A stretch of 52,912 bases of DNA from Nemertoderma westbladi (taxonomy: Eukaryota > Xenacoelomorpha > Nemertodermatida > Nemertodermatidae). Positions 32,947 to 43,345 of this stretch are shown piece by piece. The position numbers were made by a program, and so were the translations under genes. Every line of letters starts with the position of its first letter. Within the stretch, counting starts at the first letter, position 1. The stretch spans positions 1 through 52,912 of the forward strand of contig JAUCBJ010000418.1 of assembly GCA_032718475.1 (NCBI GenBank). Direction: 5' to 3'. The notes under the pieces were generated by a model. The model made no database searches, was not told where the DNA came from, and saw only the letters and a list, made by a program, of their open reading frames with translations.

Positions 32947-35251
32947 TGTTCGCGCTTTCAGACCTTTGGCAGTTTAACCCGCCAAATTAAGATGTCTTCT
33001 AGATATTAAATCGCTTTTTAGCCTATGACAAGTATTTGATTCACTACACTAGTCGAAACCAATCCGTGCGCGACCATTCACCCGCTGGATATTCCCGGGA
33101 GATTGGGTTCGACGGTTTAATTTTATTGCTATGTAAGCCTAATGTATTATTCGACTGACAGTATTATATAATCTCTGACAATATTATTCACCTTCGGTAA
33201 TATTAACAGTTCCTTTAGGACGTGGCGCTTTATCTATATAAACAGAGTTATGACTTAAACTACTCACAACGATATGGCTTAATTATAATTCACATATATG
33301 GCGCATTCTTTAGGAATTGCTTCTTTAACAGACTCACTCATACACAATGCTGCACAATACTGCACACTAATCTGCCAATCTTCACTGATTTTAGTCACAT
33401 ATAAAAGGAACACAGACTGACTCATGTAGGGTCTATCAAATAACATTAGATTCACTTCAAACCACTTTAACATAAGTCACAATAGTTATTGGTAACCTTT
33501 CTCTCTTACCTTCGGTCAGGGCCGGATTAAGGTTATCAGGGCTGTGGGCTGAGTAATAAAAAGGGCCATTTCCGACGGCTGAAAAATAACATGAAAACTA
33601 TACTGTATACAGTAATATGTAGGCCCTACTGTAATTTAGTACACCGGTTAGCAAGTTAATGTTACTGACTAAAACTAAACTAAAAAAAACTGAAACAAAA
33701 ATGAAACTAAAAATACTGACTTTAAGTCCTTTAATTGTCATTAATTGTCCGTCCAGCGGGGGTCAATATTATTGGATGGTCTCAATACAATCAGGGCTGC
33801 TTTAACCTTTTCAAGTCCTCTGGGCAGTAAATTTCAAATTTTGACCAAAATTTCTAACTTTCTTAATTCCGAATTTGCGACAGTTAGTTGACGGGAAACT
33901 GTAATTTTAAGTGGTACCGGTATTAAACGAACCTGTGAATCAACTTTCGAGTCATTTTAGTATCCATCCATGTTTATAGTGAACATAGCCGAAATTTTAC
34001 TGAAATATCGTCAAATGGCCCGTATTCTTAACCAAATTATAAACGTATTAGTCCCACCGTGGCATATTATCAGTTTAGTTTGGCAATTTGAACGAATTGA
34101 ATTTCTAACAAATTCTCCTAACAATAAACGATAACGTGAACGAACACATATTTAGGGCTTCCTTCCTTCCGTTTATGAGGATTTGCACAGCAGTTAAATT
34201 AGTGGAACTACTGTAAATCATTCCTCCTAGCGGCTGACAGAGGAAATATAGATGTCTGTCAGTGAGTAGAATTTCTAAACCTCTGATAGACTAATTATAC
34301 CGCTACACAAAATGTTTATCTAGACTATATAGCTCGTTATATATTGTAAACGCGAGCGAAGCGTGCGGAAATTTTTTATAAATCTGTTCATAACTTTGTG
34401 ATTTAAATGGAATTTAGGTACCGAGTTGGGCTTTTCTTTTAAAGATTACCTTCAGATTGTATTACTCAGCCACTCATCAGTTATTTTCGAATTTGGGGCC
34501 CCTTTCAAGACAGGGCCCCTAGGCTACAGTAGTAAGTTTTTGAGGGGCCGGTACAGTCGCTTGGGCCGTGGGCTTCAGCCCACACAGCCTCCCCCTTAAT
34601 CCAGGCCTGCCTTCGGTATATCAAGAATATTGGGTTTTCGGGGTTATTTCTCGTTATTCCAATATAATAATTCATCAACAAATATAATGAATAACCGACA
34701 ACAAATAGCAGTATACAGTATCGATTGAGCAGGTAATTTTAGCAGTTTCAGCAGTTATACGTCAGTTATTAAAAGCCGTGTGCCGTGTGTGTCAAATGCG
34801 TTAAAGGATATATGTCCTTATAATTAAACCTACTAGTGTTGAGCTAAAAAGCAGAAAGCATAAAACACTACAAAGCCGTTCTTTCGTGGCTTTTAAAAAC
34901 TCGTGACTACTGCTCTATACGAGGATACCAACTACCCTTATTCCACGAAGCTCCCGTTCAACACAGAGAAAGAGCAGTGAGATAGGAAAATTTCAGTTCA
35001 GTAGCTCTGTGATAGGTCAAAATCAAGGCTAACTCAAATTCTATTGGGAGATACAAAAACAAGGCTATGACGCAACCTGCCTAGGCTGGTTGGCCGATTA
35101 AACAGAGCCCAGATACCTGCGTACAGCAAATCAGCCAATAAGCTGGTAGCTTGCACTATTTTAGCTATAGATCCCTTTAGAGTATTCTAGCGACCGGGGT
35201 GGAACTGGCCAACAAGGCAAACGAATCAGTTATCCCACAAAAGCTTTTACA
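32947..35251 (-). repeat. 3' LTR of the BEL element (contains a nested hAT-like insertion)
   Basis: It begins TGTTCGCGC and ends CTTTTACA in plus-strand reading. The raw length is 2305 bp. Subtracting the 1093-bp insertion and its 8-bp duplication leaves exactly 1204 bp, equal to the other LTR. In minus orientation it is preceded by the purine-rich GGGAGCGG (about 35256), a plausible polypurine tract. Confidence 0.92.
33517..34609. mobile_element. hAT-like non-autonomous transposon inside the 3' LTR
   Basis: The ends are CAGGGCCGGATTAAGG (33517) and, on the other strand, CAGGCCTGGATTAAGG (from 34609): imperfect terminal inverted repeats starting CAGG. Both sides carry CCTTCGGT (33509-33516, 34610-34617), a perfect 8-bp target duplication characteristic of hAT elements. 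The undisturbed site exists in the other LTR at about 46150, which confirms both breakpoints. The right terminus also has an internal palindrome (GGGCTTCAGCCC). No transposase frame is present in the 1093 bp. Confidence 0.9.
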
Positions 35252-35329
35252 CCGCTCCCAGAAAATGGGATTTAAGTCTATAAAATATACAAAATCACAG
35301 TTTCTAATATACATAAATACTCTAAACAG

Positions 35330-35641
35330 TTAGTCTTTCTTGCGCGGACGGCGTTTACGCAGTTTTTTAAAGCTAGCAAGAGTCATTTTCTCTTTGGGGG
35401 AAGCCACTTTACTAGGAGGGCCATAACTCCTGGGTGAAGGGTGCAATATGATTGCATTAAAAGGTTTGGGTTTACGGTCGGTGTCTCGTCCATTTCGATA
35501 TGCTTCTCCTCGAGCTGATTTTCCTCCGCTTGTCATGGGATACGTTCGTCCAAAACTCTCGCAGAGAATAGGGTTTTCTAAGCTTGATATCTTCTTTGAG
35601 ATTCGAGGTTTCCCAATCGAACTGAGATAAGGCCAATTCGT
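35330..35641 (-). CDS. Basic ORF near the 3' LTR of the BEL element, function unknown
   Basis: The frame is open for 103 codons; the first ATG (35536) leaves 68 residues. The C-terminus is strongly basic (KKLRKRRPRKKD), like a nuclear-localisation or RNA-binding tail. The middle is rich in Pro, Ser and Lys. I recognise no domain. It might be the remnant of the polyprotein's distal end, a spliced accessory product, or chance. No start context or splice site decides between these. Confidence 0.25.
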   Translation of the reverse strand, partial: TNWPYLSSIGKPRISKKISSLENPILCESFGRTYPMTSGGKSARGEAYRNGRDTDRKPKPFNAIILHPSPRSYGPPSKVASPKEKMTLASFKKLRKRRPRKKD

Positions 35642-36354
35642 TTATCGATGGGACTTACTGTTATAACTTACGTTTATCTGAACAAACGCAGGTTTCTTTT
35701 TTGATCTTTATAGAATAGCGTTTAACTCGTTTCGTACAACGCTCTCCTTCACCTTGATGAAGGGTTGTATCGCATTAAACGGGACGACCATACGGTTGGA
35801 TAGTGATATTAGGTGTCTGCGTCATAATCCAGCTAGGTAAGATGGGCGGCTAGCTAGAAATCACTGTCGGAGTATTACCGATTAATTGTTAGGGTAGCAC
35901 TAGATCTTGAACAGTGAATACCGTCCGCGAGGATCAGCGATACCACCAGGATCGCAGGTCTGAGGTCCAACTAAGGAATGAGGAGGTTTGACCGAGTATT
36001 CCGGGACTCTGATCGTAGGTTTACTCTAGGATCGTTAGAGCCGAGTGAGCATAGGTGATACGTCAAACAAGTTTCGCTCGAAAATCCAGTAAATATAACG
36101 AACACAACTGTGTTTAACACAACGTTTCCGTGGATGTTTATGTCTTTCCGTTTATTGGCTGGGTCTAGGGCATTTACCGTAATAATACCAAAGACGCACG
36201 TCTGGTAGGGGAAACGCGGATGATATTTATTTGTTGTTACAATGCTTTTATCAAGAATTCCAAATATATGTTGGAGTTACCGCGTTTATTTGTTTCTTTA
36301 ATGTCTTTTCTTTCAAGCCGATTTCGAATAGAATTTTCGCATTCGAATTTCAGT

Positions 36355-36639
36355 TTATGGTTCCGACTCCGCTGGGCAGGATATATAGTCGACATAGTCC
36401 GTATTGTGTAAATTGATAGAATGACCAGTAGTTAAGAAGCCCATATACGTACCATTACGCTGCGTATATCGAGCAGTGAATTTCTTATAGTCCAACTCAC
36501 GTGTAAGCTGCTCTTGGGACATTGGCGGTTCGATATAACGACCATCATCCTTCGTAGTAGTTGGACTAGTATCACCGCGTATCAAGCTATCAACAAACGT
36601 TTGAAAGTAGAATATATCGTTCCCCGATACCAAGACCAT
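36355..36639 (-). CDS. Small ORF in the BEL 3' region, unknown
   Basis: 94 codons with features such as DIFYFQTFVDSLIRGD and LTRELDYKKFTARYTQ. There is no signal peptide, membrane segment or motif I know. It lies between the truncated Gag-protease ORF and the basic ORF at 35330, in the same orientation. It may be a leftover of deleted polyprotein sequence or an accessory ORF; coding status is uncertain. Confidence 0.25.
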   Translation of the reverse strand: MVLVSGNDIFYFQTFVDSLIRGDTSPTTTKDDGRYIEPPMSQEQLTRELDYKKFTARYTQRNGTYMGFLTTGHSINLHNTDYVDYISCPAESEP

Positions 36640-38312
36640 CTTCTATCAACTCCGTCATATCTGCTATATATGAGTTCATCCATATTATAATGAGTTTATA
36701 TTTAGGCGAGCGGGCGTCGCTGCCTACCCCAATCAACCCCCGGACAGTACGAGATCCTCAGCGCCGATGTGTCGTCGCCGCTGTACTTTCGCAAACGACG
36801 TAGCCGCACAACGACAACGACAACCGGCACAAGTCACTCAACTGTCCGTCCCAAAGGCTTAGATGTACTTCAGGTTTTCCTTGGAGAGTTAGGTTACTTT
36901 TACGATTGCGACTAGCTACTGTAAACACACCTTAGTAGTAACATTCGCCTATAAACTCACAAATACCACACACACAACTTGTCACAAATTACACACACTC
37001 GGGTCACTTGTCCGTTAGTCAATGCCTTCCAGAATGTCACTGTATTATTATGTATCCTTGGATACTATCAGTGCACTATTTATTCCCTATGCTATTCAAT
37101 GGGACAAGCTTTCTATTGTTCTTTTAACTCAATTCTAATTCTAGCGTGGTTGTTGCTATGGTGACATTATGCAAAGCTAGCGGTAGAATTAGGGTAATTC
37201 CAATGCATACAGATCTGGGATGTTATTTAATAGTATTCTTTAATAGTCAATGTTCTGTTTTATACATGACTTTATGAATTTTATCGGCTATTGACTATGT
37301 TTGGGAGACTTTCGCACACTCATACGCATGATAAGATAAATCTCCGCTCCCTTGATCTATTAATTAATGGAATTTTGGGAACTTTATAAGTTGCGTAAAA
37401 ATGGCAATTTATTAAATTCATTAAAAGGCATGAATTTAAATTTATTCCCTGAAATTTTATTATTTGATAATTAAATGGACATATTTTGATTCTAGAACAT
37501 GTCTAGGGACACAAGATCCTTAATTCTATGACAATTGTCTTTTTTAAGAATATCGGTAAATGCTACGATATCTTAATTGACTAGAATTGTTGAAGGATCT
37601 GAATTTTACAGATTTTGACTTATTAGATTTGCAAATATTAAATAATTAATATTTGAGATGGGCACCGATTTATTCCAGAACTTGTCTGGGGACGTTAACC
37701 ACTGATTCTAGAATTTGTCTTTCAAGTATATCGGTGGGTGCCGCGATATCTTAATCGACTAGAATTACAGATGGTCAAAGGGTTTAACAGATTTATTTTG
37801 CGTTATACGCTACTGTTAAAGGGACATCACGCTACTATATGTATTATTTAATATACGGTATGAGAGCAATATCGCACGAAGCAATGTCAGTGTGAAGAGG
37901 CAAGTCGTTTCCAAGGTCTACCCAGAGCTTGGTTTAGCCGAGACACGAGGATCTGAACTTTGCATTCCTAATACTCTGCCTACCAATAATACTTAAATAT
38001 AGTAGTGGCTTTATTGTACTTTAATAAGTACGGACATTTCATCTTATTGTAGTTACGTATTTGTAATGTAATACGGACAGTAAGGAAGAAGGAAAATAAT
38101 TATTTCTTGCCGTCGCACTAAATATAATATATACGTAATTACGTACGCAATAAACACAAATATATTGCACTATTCTACTAAATAATCGCTAAATAAGATT
38201 CTACTAAATTAAATAAAACGATTATAATAAAATTACGTAGTAATACATACATAAATATAAAAATAATAAAATAATATAAAATAATAGAGTCACACACCCA
38301 CTCCATATGTTG
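36640..38312. other. AT-rich noncoding part of the BEL element with a diverged direct duplication
   Basis: No RT or integrase coding sequence is here. Two diverged copies of a block lie at about 37492-37590 and 37675-37770. Both carry CTAGAA/CCAGAAC-TTGTCT-GGGAC, ATATCGGT and CGATATCTTAAT-GACTAGAATT, an offset of about 180 bp. The rest is low-complexity AT-rich DNA. Confidence 0.5.
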
Positions 38313-41300
38313 TTACGTTATGGAGTCCCTAGATGTTTGAAGGATTAGGGAGGTGGTCGTGGGAAGAGAATCTTGCCTTCCACAGTTTCCGGAGAGTCCT
38401 CCATTCCCTTCCGGTAAACACAAACGACCAGCTGGGCGATTGAGTTGCTGCATCCCGAATACAATTCCAGGTTTCCTCTTCGTCCTGGAATAGTGACGAT
38501 AGAAACATCGCTCTAAGTACACGACGGCCTTACAAAGCCGATTCCAGGAGCTATAGTGGTCCGTCGCTCCCTGCAGGAGAGGTGAGAGTCCCTGCGAGAC
38601 GTCTGATGTTCCAGAGCTCCAATCGCTCTCTCTGATCTTCATGAAGGATCCACTCGCGGTGGGGAGGTCCAGATCCACGGCGTCGTCCCTGGCAATATGT
38701 AATACCGACAGATCTATCCCGGGTTCAAATAACTCCGCTCCACCCGTCCGGGTTTTAGGTTTAACTTTCTCCGCTCCCTTGGCTGGTCTAATCTCAGTCG
38801 GAGTAAGATGGGGAGGCCATTCATCCTCCTTACTCAGGAAGTCGGGTTCACCTAACCGGTCTGTAGTATCTGTCAGTTCTTGAGGAGTTGCTCCTCTGGA
38901 AGCGATGTCAGTTGGATTAAACTTCTTGGGGCAATATCTCCATTGATCTACATTGGAGCTAATATCGTCATTATCTGAGGAGTATGGTGTTCCCTCAGTT
39001 GGGTCGTCTCCCTCACTAGTATCATCTTCCCATTCACTCACCTGGCAGACGCGATCTTGAAGCAGTCTTTCTCTGAGCGTTCTTCGGGAAGGTCCAGTAA
39101 GGTACCAACCTACTCTAGTTCTTACCGCATAGGTCTGAAGTGGTTGCGGTTGAGCAGGTCGTTTCTCCAATGTCTCCAGCGCCTCATGCGCGTTTTGACC
39201 GATTAATATTTGTACTCCAGGATAATCGGTGTCGAATCTAGGGATGTTAAGTTGTTGGGCATGATCATCTTCGTCCCAATTATAAGGTTCCACTTGGGTG
39301 GTAGCGAAGTTCTTTATTGCCACCATTTTTACTGACCTTATACTGTATTCTCCTAGTTTATCCTGTGGAGTGGACAACTCACCTATATAATAGTCGGCAG
39401 CTACAGTAGAATTCCAAACCTGCATGATCCCTGACATGTTTAGCTTGGTTCGGAACTTGGGTTGTCCAGCAAAGATGACTTCGGCTAGTTCTTTATCGAT
39501 GAATGTTCCTGTGCTACCGGAGTCCAGGAGGGCGTTCACTATATAGCTCTGCTGAGGTCCGTGGACCCGTAACTGGACTACAGGAAATTCTCGGATTCCT
39601 ATATTGGAAGTTGGCGCTTTCCAAGATGGTTGTTGATCTGAAGTAGTTAGGGTGAGGTCGCTGTCTGTGTCTTTCTCATACATGAGTGCTCGATACACTG
39701 CGGTGGTGTTTATTAAGTAACAGGATTCGTTTTCGTCGGAGAACTCGTCCGTATAGAATCCTTCCATCTCAGATTGATCAGTGTCGTTCACATCACTGAA
39801 TTGGACATGTAGTTCGGACTCACTTACCTGACTCGGGCTGTTTCGTTCGAATTCCGTGTGCAACAAGATATGATGTTTTGCGCCGCACTTTGCACACCTT
39901 GCGTCGGAGTAACAGGTTCGCCGTTGGTGTCCTCGTCTGAGGCAATTATAACACAACCGCTTATCCCACATGACTTCACGTCTATCCTTTAGTGATTTCC
40001 TCAGGAATTTATCACACGCATTTAAACGGTGGGGCCCGTCGCACAGCACACATTTCGGCTTGATGTTACTTACTTTAACCTGTGCTATGTGGTGCACACT
40101 TGTTCTTTCCTCGGGCTTTCTCACCTGAATTCTTTTAGGAGACGTAGGAAGGGTTTTTTGTACCGGTTCCCTTCTGTCATTGGGTCGAGACTCGGATTTA
40201 CTTACCTGATCTTTAGGCATTTTATTGACATAATAAGATCTGTCAGTGTCTTTCCCGCTGTCCTCTCCTTGAGAAGTTTGGCTTTCACCGTCGTCGGTAT
40301 AACATACTGGTGTTACCCTTCTCCTAGAAACGGGTTTCTCACTTACCTTGTTTTCCAATGTCTTCTCTCTGGACTGCCTTAGGAGCTGTAATTTCACTTC
40401 TCTATCTAAGAATGACATGAGATCAGTCATGGTAGGGTCTCGTCGTTGTTGTTCCATCATATATAGTACTTTCTTATCCCAGCGTGTGCCTACCCCACCT
40501 TTCGGTAAAGTAGAAGCCACAGCTCCAATGACCATAGAACTTTGGTATTCATGAGACTTACCTAACCAATCTAATTGTCTACAGATCTCTTGAATCTCAT
40601 CGGAAAACTCTATTATCCCACTGCTGATGAACTTTCTGGGCGCTACTAATTTTGCATATAAATACTTAGCGATATTATTCCTATTACCATACCTGATGTT
40701 TAGTGTGTCCCAAACTTGTCTTAATCCGTCTGGATGTCCAATAAACTTTAACGCCATTGACTTGGGAGATCCTTCCAAGCACTCGATGAGGAATCTAAGT
40801 TTCTCTCCATTAGATAGTACAGAGTTCTGTATGTTATCTTTGTAATATTCATTAAAAGGTAACCATTTCATCTCATCTCCATTGAACTTGACGATCTCTC
40901 CCACCTTCACCGCTTGCCGGGCTTCGGTTCTAGCCATTTGACGCGTAAAACTTTCTTGGGCCATCGTGTTATTTAATATCGAGTTATCGGTATATAAATT
41001 TCTCGGATTATGATCAGTTCTATATGGAATATCATTATCAACAGGTCTATAATTACCCTTAATAGGGTTCACTATAGGAGTTTCTACTTCGCTAGTAGTA
41101 TAGATGCGTGTAGGCTCCACACCTTGCGCATGCGATACTTCAGACCTAACAGGTTGACACATTGTTACAGAGGGTGGTGGTATACCCCTTTGAGTATTTA
41201 CTAATTTATCGCGTTCTAGCGCGATACTTTGCTGCACTTCTTGCAACTCTAGCCTACTTTCCCTTACTGTGCCCTTGAATTGCTGGACAGTCTCCTGCAT

Positions 41301-41345
41301 CTGCCCGAGCAGGATATCCATCCCCCGCCGTTCTCGTCCACCCAT
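38313..41345 (-). CDS. BEL/Pao Gag-protease ORF with RT core deleted
   Basis: 1010 codons from the first ATG; the frame is open from 41408. Residues about 150-300 (VKFNGDEMKWLPFNEYYKD, LIECLEGSPK) match the DUF1759 Gag region of BEL/Pao elements. Residues 432-495 form the zinc cluster, with CVLCDGPHRLNAC, CYNCLRRGHQRRTC and CAKCGAKHHILLH. The aspartic protease motif is LLDSGSTGTF (606-615), and DUF1758-type sequence runs to VGWYLTGPS (745-753). A short acidic linker then jumps at about 785-800 to VDQWRYCPKKFNPTDIASRG, which is the end of the BEL RNase H domain. The RT, including its catalytic Asp box, and most of RNase H are therefore deleted in frame. YSSWNRLCKAVVYLERC (931-947) resembles the linker before integrase, but no integrase follows. 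It could still make virus-like-particle and protease components. Confidence 0.85.
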   Translation of the reverse strand: MGGRERRGMDILLGQMQETVQQFKGTVRESRLELQEVQQSIALERDKLVNTQRGIPPPSVTMCQPVRSEVSHAQGVEPTRIYTTSEVETPIVNPIKGNYRPVDNDIPYRTDHNPRNLYTDNSILNNTMAQESFTRQMARTEARQAVKVGEIVKFNGDEMKWLPFNEYYKDNIQNSVLSNGEKLRFLIECLEGSPKSMALKFIGHPDGLRQVWDTLNIRYGNRNNIAKYLYAKLVAPRKFISSGIIEFSDEIQEICRQLDWLGKSHEYQSSMVIGAVASTLPKGGVGTRWDKKVLYMMEQQRRDPTMTDLMSFLDREVKLQLLRQSREKTLENKVSEKPVSRRRVTPVCYTDDGESQTSQGEDSGKDTDRSYYVNKMPKDQVSKSESRPNDRREPVQKTLPTSPKRIQVRKPEERTSVHHIAQVKVSNIKPKCVLCDGPHRLNACDKFLRKSLKDRREVMWDKRLCYNCLRRGHQRRTCYSDARCAKCGAKHHILLHTEFERNSPSQVSESELHVQFSDVNDTDQSEMEGFYTDEFSDENESCYLINTTAVYRALMYEKDTDSDLTLTTSDQQPSWKAPTSNIGIREFPVVQLRVHGPQQSYIVNALLDSGSTGTFIDKELAEVIFAGQPKFRTKLNMSGIMQVWNSTVAADYYIGELSTPQDKLGEYSIRSVKMVAIKNFATTQVEPYNWDEDDHAQQLNIPRFDTDYPGVQILIGQNAHEALETLEKRPAQPQPLQTYAVRTRVGWYLTGPSRRTLRERLLQDRVCQVSEWEDDTSEGDDPTEGTPYSSDNDDISSNVDQWRYCPKKFNPTDIASRGATPQELTDTTDRLGEPDFLSKEDEWPPHLTPTEIRPAKGAEKVKPKTRTGGAELFEPGIDLSVLHIARDDAVDLDLPTASGSFMKIRESDWSSGTSDVSQGLSPLLQGATDHYSSWNRLCKAVVYLERCFYRHYSRTKRKPGIVFGMQQLNRPAGRLCLPEGNGGLSGNCGRQDSLPTTTSLILQTSRDSIT

Positions 41346-43345
41346 TCGACCGCCGAAGCGGGAGTCGCCAACGTTGTAGCGGGCGGACGAGGGACAACGG
41401 GCGACAAATTATGAATATTTCGCTCGGGGTCCAGGACCTGAACTGTCCCCTGGGCAGTTCTACGGGGCACAGGTAGCTTAGTGCTATGCAGAGGGAATTT
41501 AGAGGTAGTTTCAGGGAGCACAGGTGTGTCTATCACCGAAGGGGTGATTTCAAGAACAGGCCTAATTATTTCAGGCTCATCTACTATAGTAGGGAGTCTT
41601 TCTATTTTAATTATTTGGTCTGTGGGCTCTGTACTACCTAAGTTGGTGTTATTTAGTTGCCTTCTAACAGCTGGAGGCAAATCAGGCAATTTCTGACGGT
41701 GGAATGTTCTTTTACGTCTACTTAGACGAGATCTATTTCCTTTGCCTTCAGTATCGGTGGTATCACCTTCCTCAGATGATGTATATCCCTGTCGTTTGGG
41801 AGTAGATCGATTCATCATCTGCATATTACTAGCTGTTAACTGTTTATTTATGCAGTCTTGATTCTCCTGAATGTTTTCCAATTCTAATTGGGTGGTTTCT
41901 TCAGTCGCTCTCCGTTCGGCTTCTGCCACTGCCTCTGCTGTTGCCAGTGCCGCTTTTCTTTCCGCTTCGGCCTCTGCCACTGCCGATGCCGCTTTCCTTT
42001 CCGCTTCGGCCTCTGCCACTGCCACTGCCACTGCCGCTTTTCTTTCCGCTTCTGCCGCTGCCACTGCTGCTGCCACTGCCGCTTTTCTTTCAGCTTCTGC
42101 CGCTGCCACTGCTGCTGCCGCTTTTCTTTCCGCTTCTGCCTCTGCCACTGCTGCTGCCACTGCCGCTGTCTTTCTATCTTCTATACGTTTTTTCTTTACT
42201 TGTTCTTCTTGGTCTCTAGCGATGCGGAGTTGTTCATCGAATTTAGCTTGGTTCGCCGCTAACCTATCCACATCAATTGCATCCAACACACGCTGGGCTC
42301 CTTCACTATTAGGGCTAAGTCCCTCTAACCTTCTCCTCAACTCGTCATCACCTAAAAAACGTTGATAGTCTGACAGATAGATGTCAATGGCATCCCTCTT
42401 ATGCGGTTTCTCTGCCGTCGCTTCACTTTCCACTTGGGAAAAAGTAGCGTCTGTTGATTCTCCATGGGTTGATCGCTCCTCCAGCTGAGCTTTCCACTGA
42501 GCTGTTCCTTGAACCTGGAGATTCACCCTTTGAAACCAAGTCTTTACGGCGACTTGCAACGACGTGTCTTGTCTTCGTTTAGAAGCCTCCTCAAAGGCCG
42601 ATAATATTAGCCTGATTCGTAGAATTCTTTCTCTCACTTGATAAAGCAGTTGTCCCTGCTCTTGAGGTCCTTGTGGTTGTTGAAACAGTTGTCCTTTTAC
42701 TCGCTCCATAGAGCTGAAGAATCCCTGTGCGTATCCGGCTGCGGACCTCTTCCACACAGCGGGATCGATGGTTTCCTTGGCTACTCCCATCCGGTGTATG
42801 TCTTCCCAGGCAGCTTCTGATAAATCAAACGGGAGTCCGGGTCCGGGGAAGTTCCATTGCGACTCGACCATGGACTTCAGTTCTTCCCTTGTGTATCCAG
42901 CATAACTATCTCTAGTTGAACGCTGGCTTCTCGCCCAATCGATCTGGTGTTCTTCCACAGCGATCAATAACCTAGTGAGTACGGCTGCAGGAAGGATGAG
43001 AAGGGGATCTGAATAAGCCTCATCCGTCATCTTTGCTCCGCGTTCGGGTGTCAGCTCTACAGTATCCTCACTACTGGAGCTGTTGGGCCGTTGAGAAGTA
43101 GGTTCTTGTCTCGCGGGTTGTTGCTGTTCCGCTGCTTCTTGGTCCCGTTTGACCTGAGCTCGAGTGCCTATGATAGACCTACGATGTTGGACCAGCCTAG
43201 GTTCTTTTATTACTACTGGAGGGATGACTTTCCTCACAGTGGGAGGTGAACTGAACTTACGACTAGAAGGTTCTACGCCTCTATCTGAGTCGCAGATAGT
43301 TACATCTAATAAACTGTCTGACAGGTTCTGCTTAGTATCAGACAT
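41264..43345 (-). CDS. Extra 693-residue ORF upstream of BEL Gag, Ala/Glu-rich coiled coil
   Basis: It is the first ORF after the leader. Residues 1-105 are polar and low-complexity. Residues 110-380 are predicted-helix-like and charged with several Trp (WARSQRS, ESQWNFPGPG, WKRSAAGYAQGFF). Residues about 393-480 are repeats of AEAEAERKAA type, likely a long single helix. Then comes a Ser/Thr- and Arg-rich part (SRLSRRKRTFHRQK) and a Pro-rich tail. I recognise no domain, and BEL elements usually lack such an ORF. It overlaps the Gag-protease frame by 145 nt (41264-41408) in the -1 relation, so it could be joined to it by frameshifting, or be an N-terminal Gag extension. The Ala repeat reflects tandem DNA repeats (41930-42175) and varies easily in length. 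Confidence 0.65.
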   Translation of the reverse strand: MSDTKQNLSDSLLDVTICDSDRGVEPSSRKFSSPPTVRKVIPPVVIKEPRLVQHRRSIIGTRAQVKRDQEAAEQQQPARQEPTSQRPNSSSSEDTVELTPERGAKMTDEAYSDPLLILPAAVLTRLLIAVEEHQIDWARSQRSTRDSYAGYTREELKSMVESQWNFPGPGLPFDLSEAAWEDIHRMGVAKETIDPAVWKRSAAGYAQGFFSSMERVKGQLFQQPQGPQEQGQLLYQVRERILRIRLILSAFEEASKRRQDTSLQVAVKTWFQRVNLQVQGTAQWKAQLEERSTHGESTDATFSQVESEATAEKPHKRDAIDIYLSDYQRFLGDDELRRRLEGLSPNSEGAQRVLDAIDVDRLAANQAKFDEQLRIARDQEEQVKKKRIEDRKTAAVAAAVAEAEAERKAAAAVAAAEAERKAAVAAAVAAAEAERKAAVAVAVAEAEAERKAASAVAEAEAERKAALATAEAVAEAERRATEETTQLELENIQENQDCINKQLTASNMQMMNRSTPKRQGYTSSEEGDTTDTEGKGNRSRLSRRKRTFHRQKLPDLPPAVRRQLNNTNLGSTEPTDQIIKIERLPTIVDEPEIIRPVLEITPSVIDTPVLPETTSKFPLHSTKLPVPRRTAQGTVQVLDPERNIHNLSPVVPRPPATTLATPASAVEWVDENGGGWISCSGRCRRLSSNSRAQ
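41930..42175. repeat. Imperfect GC-rich tandem repeat coding the Ala/Glu tract
   Basis: Repeats of TGCCGCTTTTCTTTCCGCTT and CTGCCACTGC units of about 30-60 bp encode the AEAERKAA helix on the minus strand. They create Ser/Ala- or Leu/Pro-rich open frames on the plus strand that are shadows. Confidence 0.85.

Noticed and set aside
41871-42365. Ala/Ser-rich plus-strand frame opposite the BEL Ala/Glu tract
   Set aside because: Antisense shadow of the coding repeat on the minus strand.
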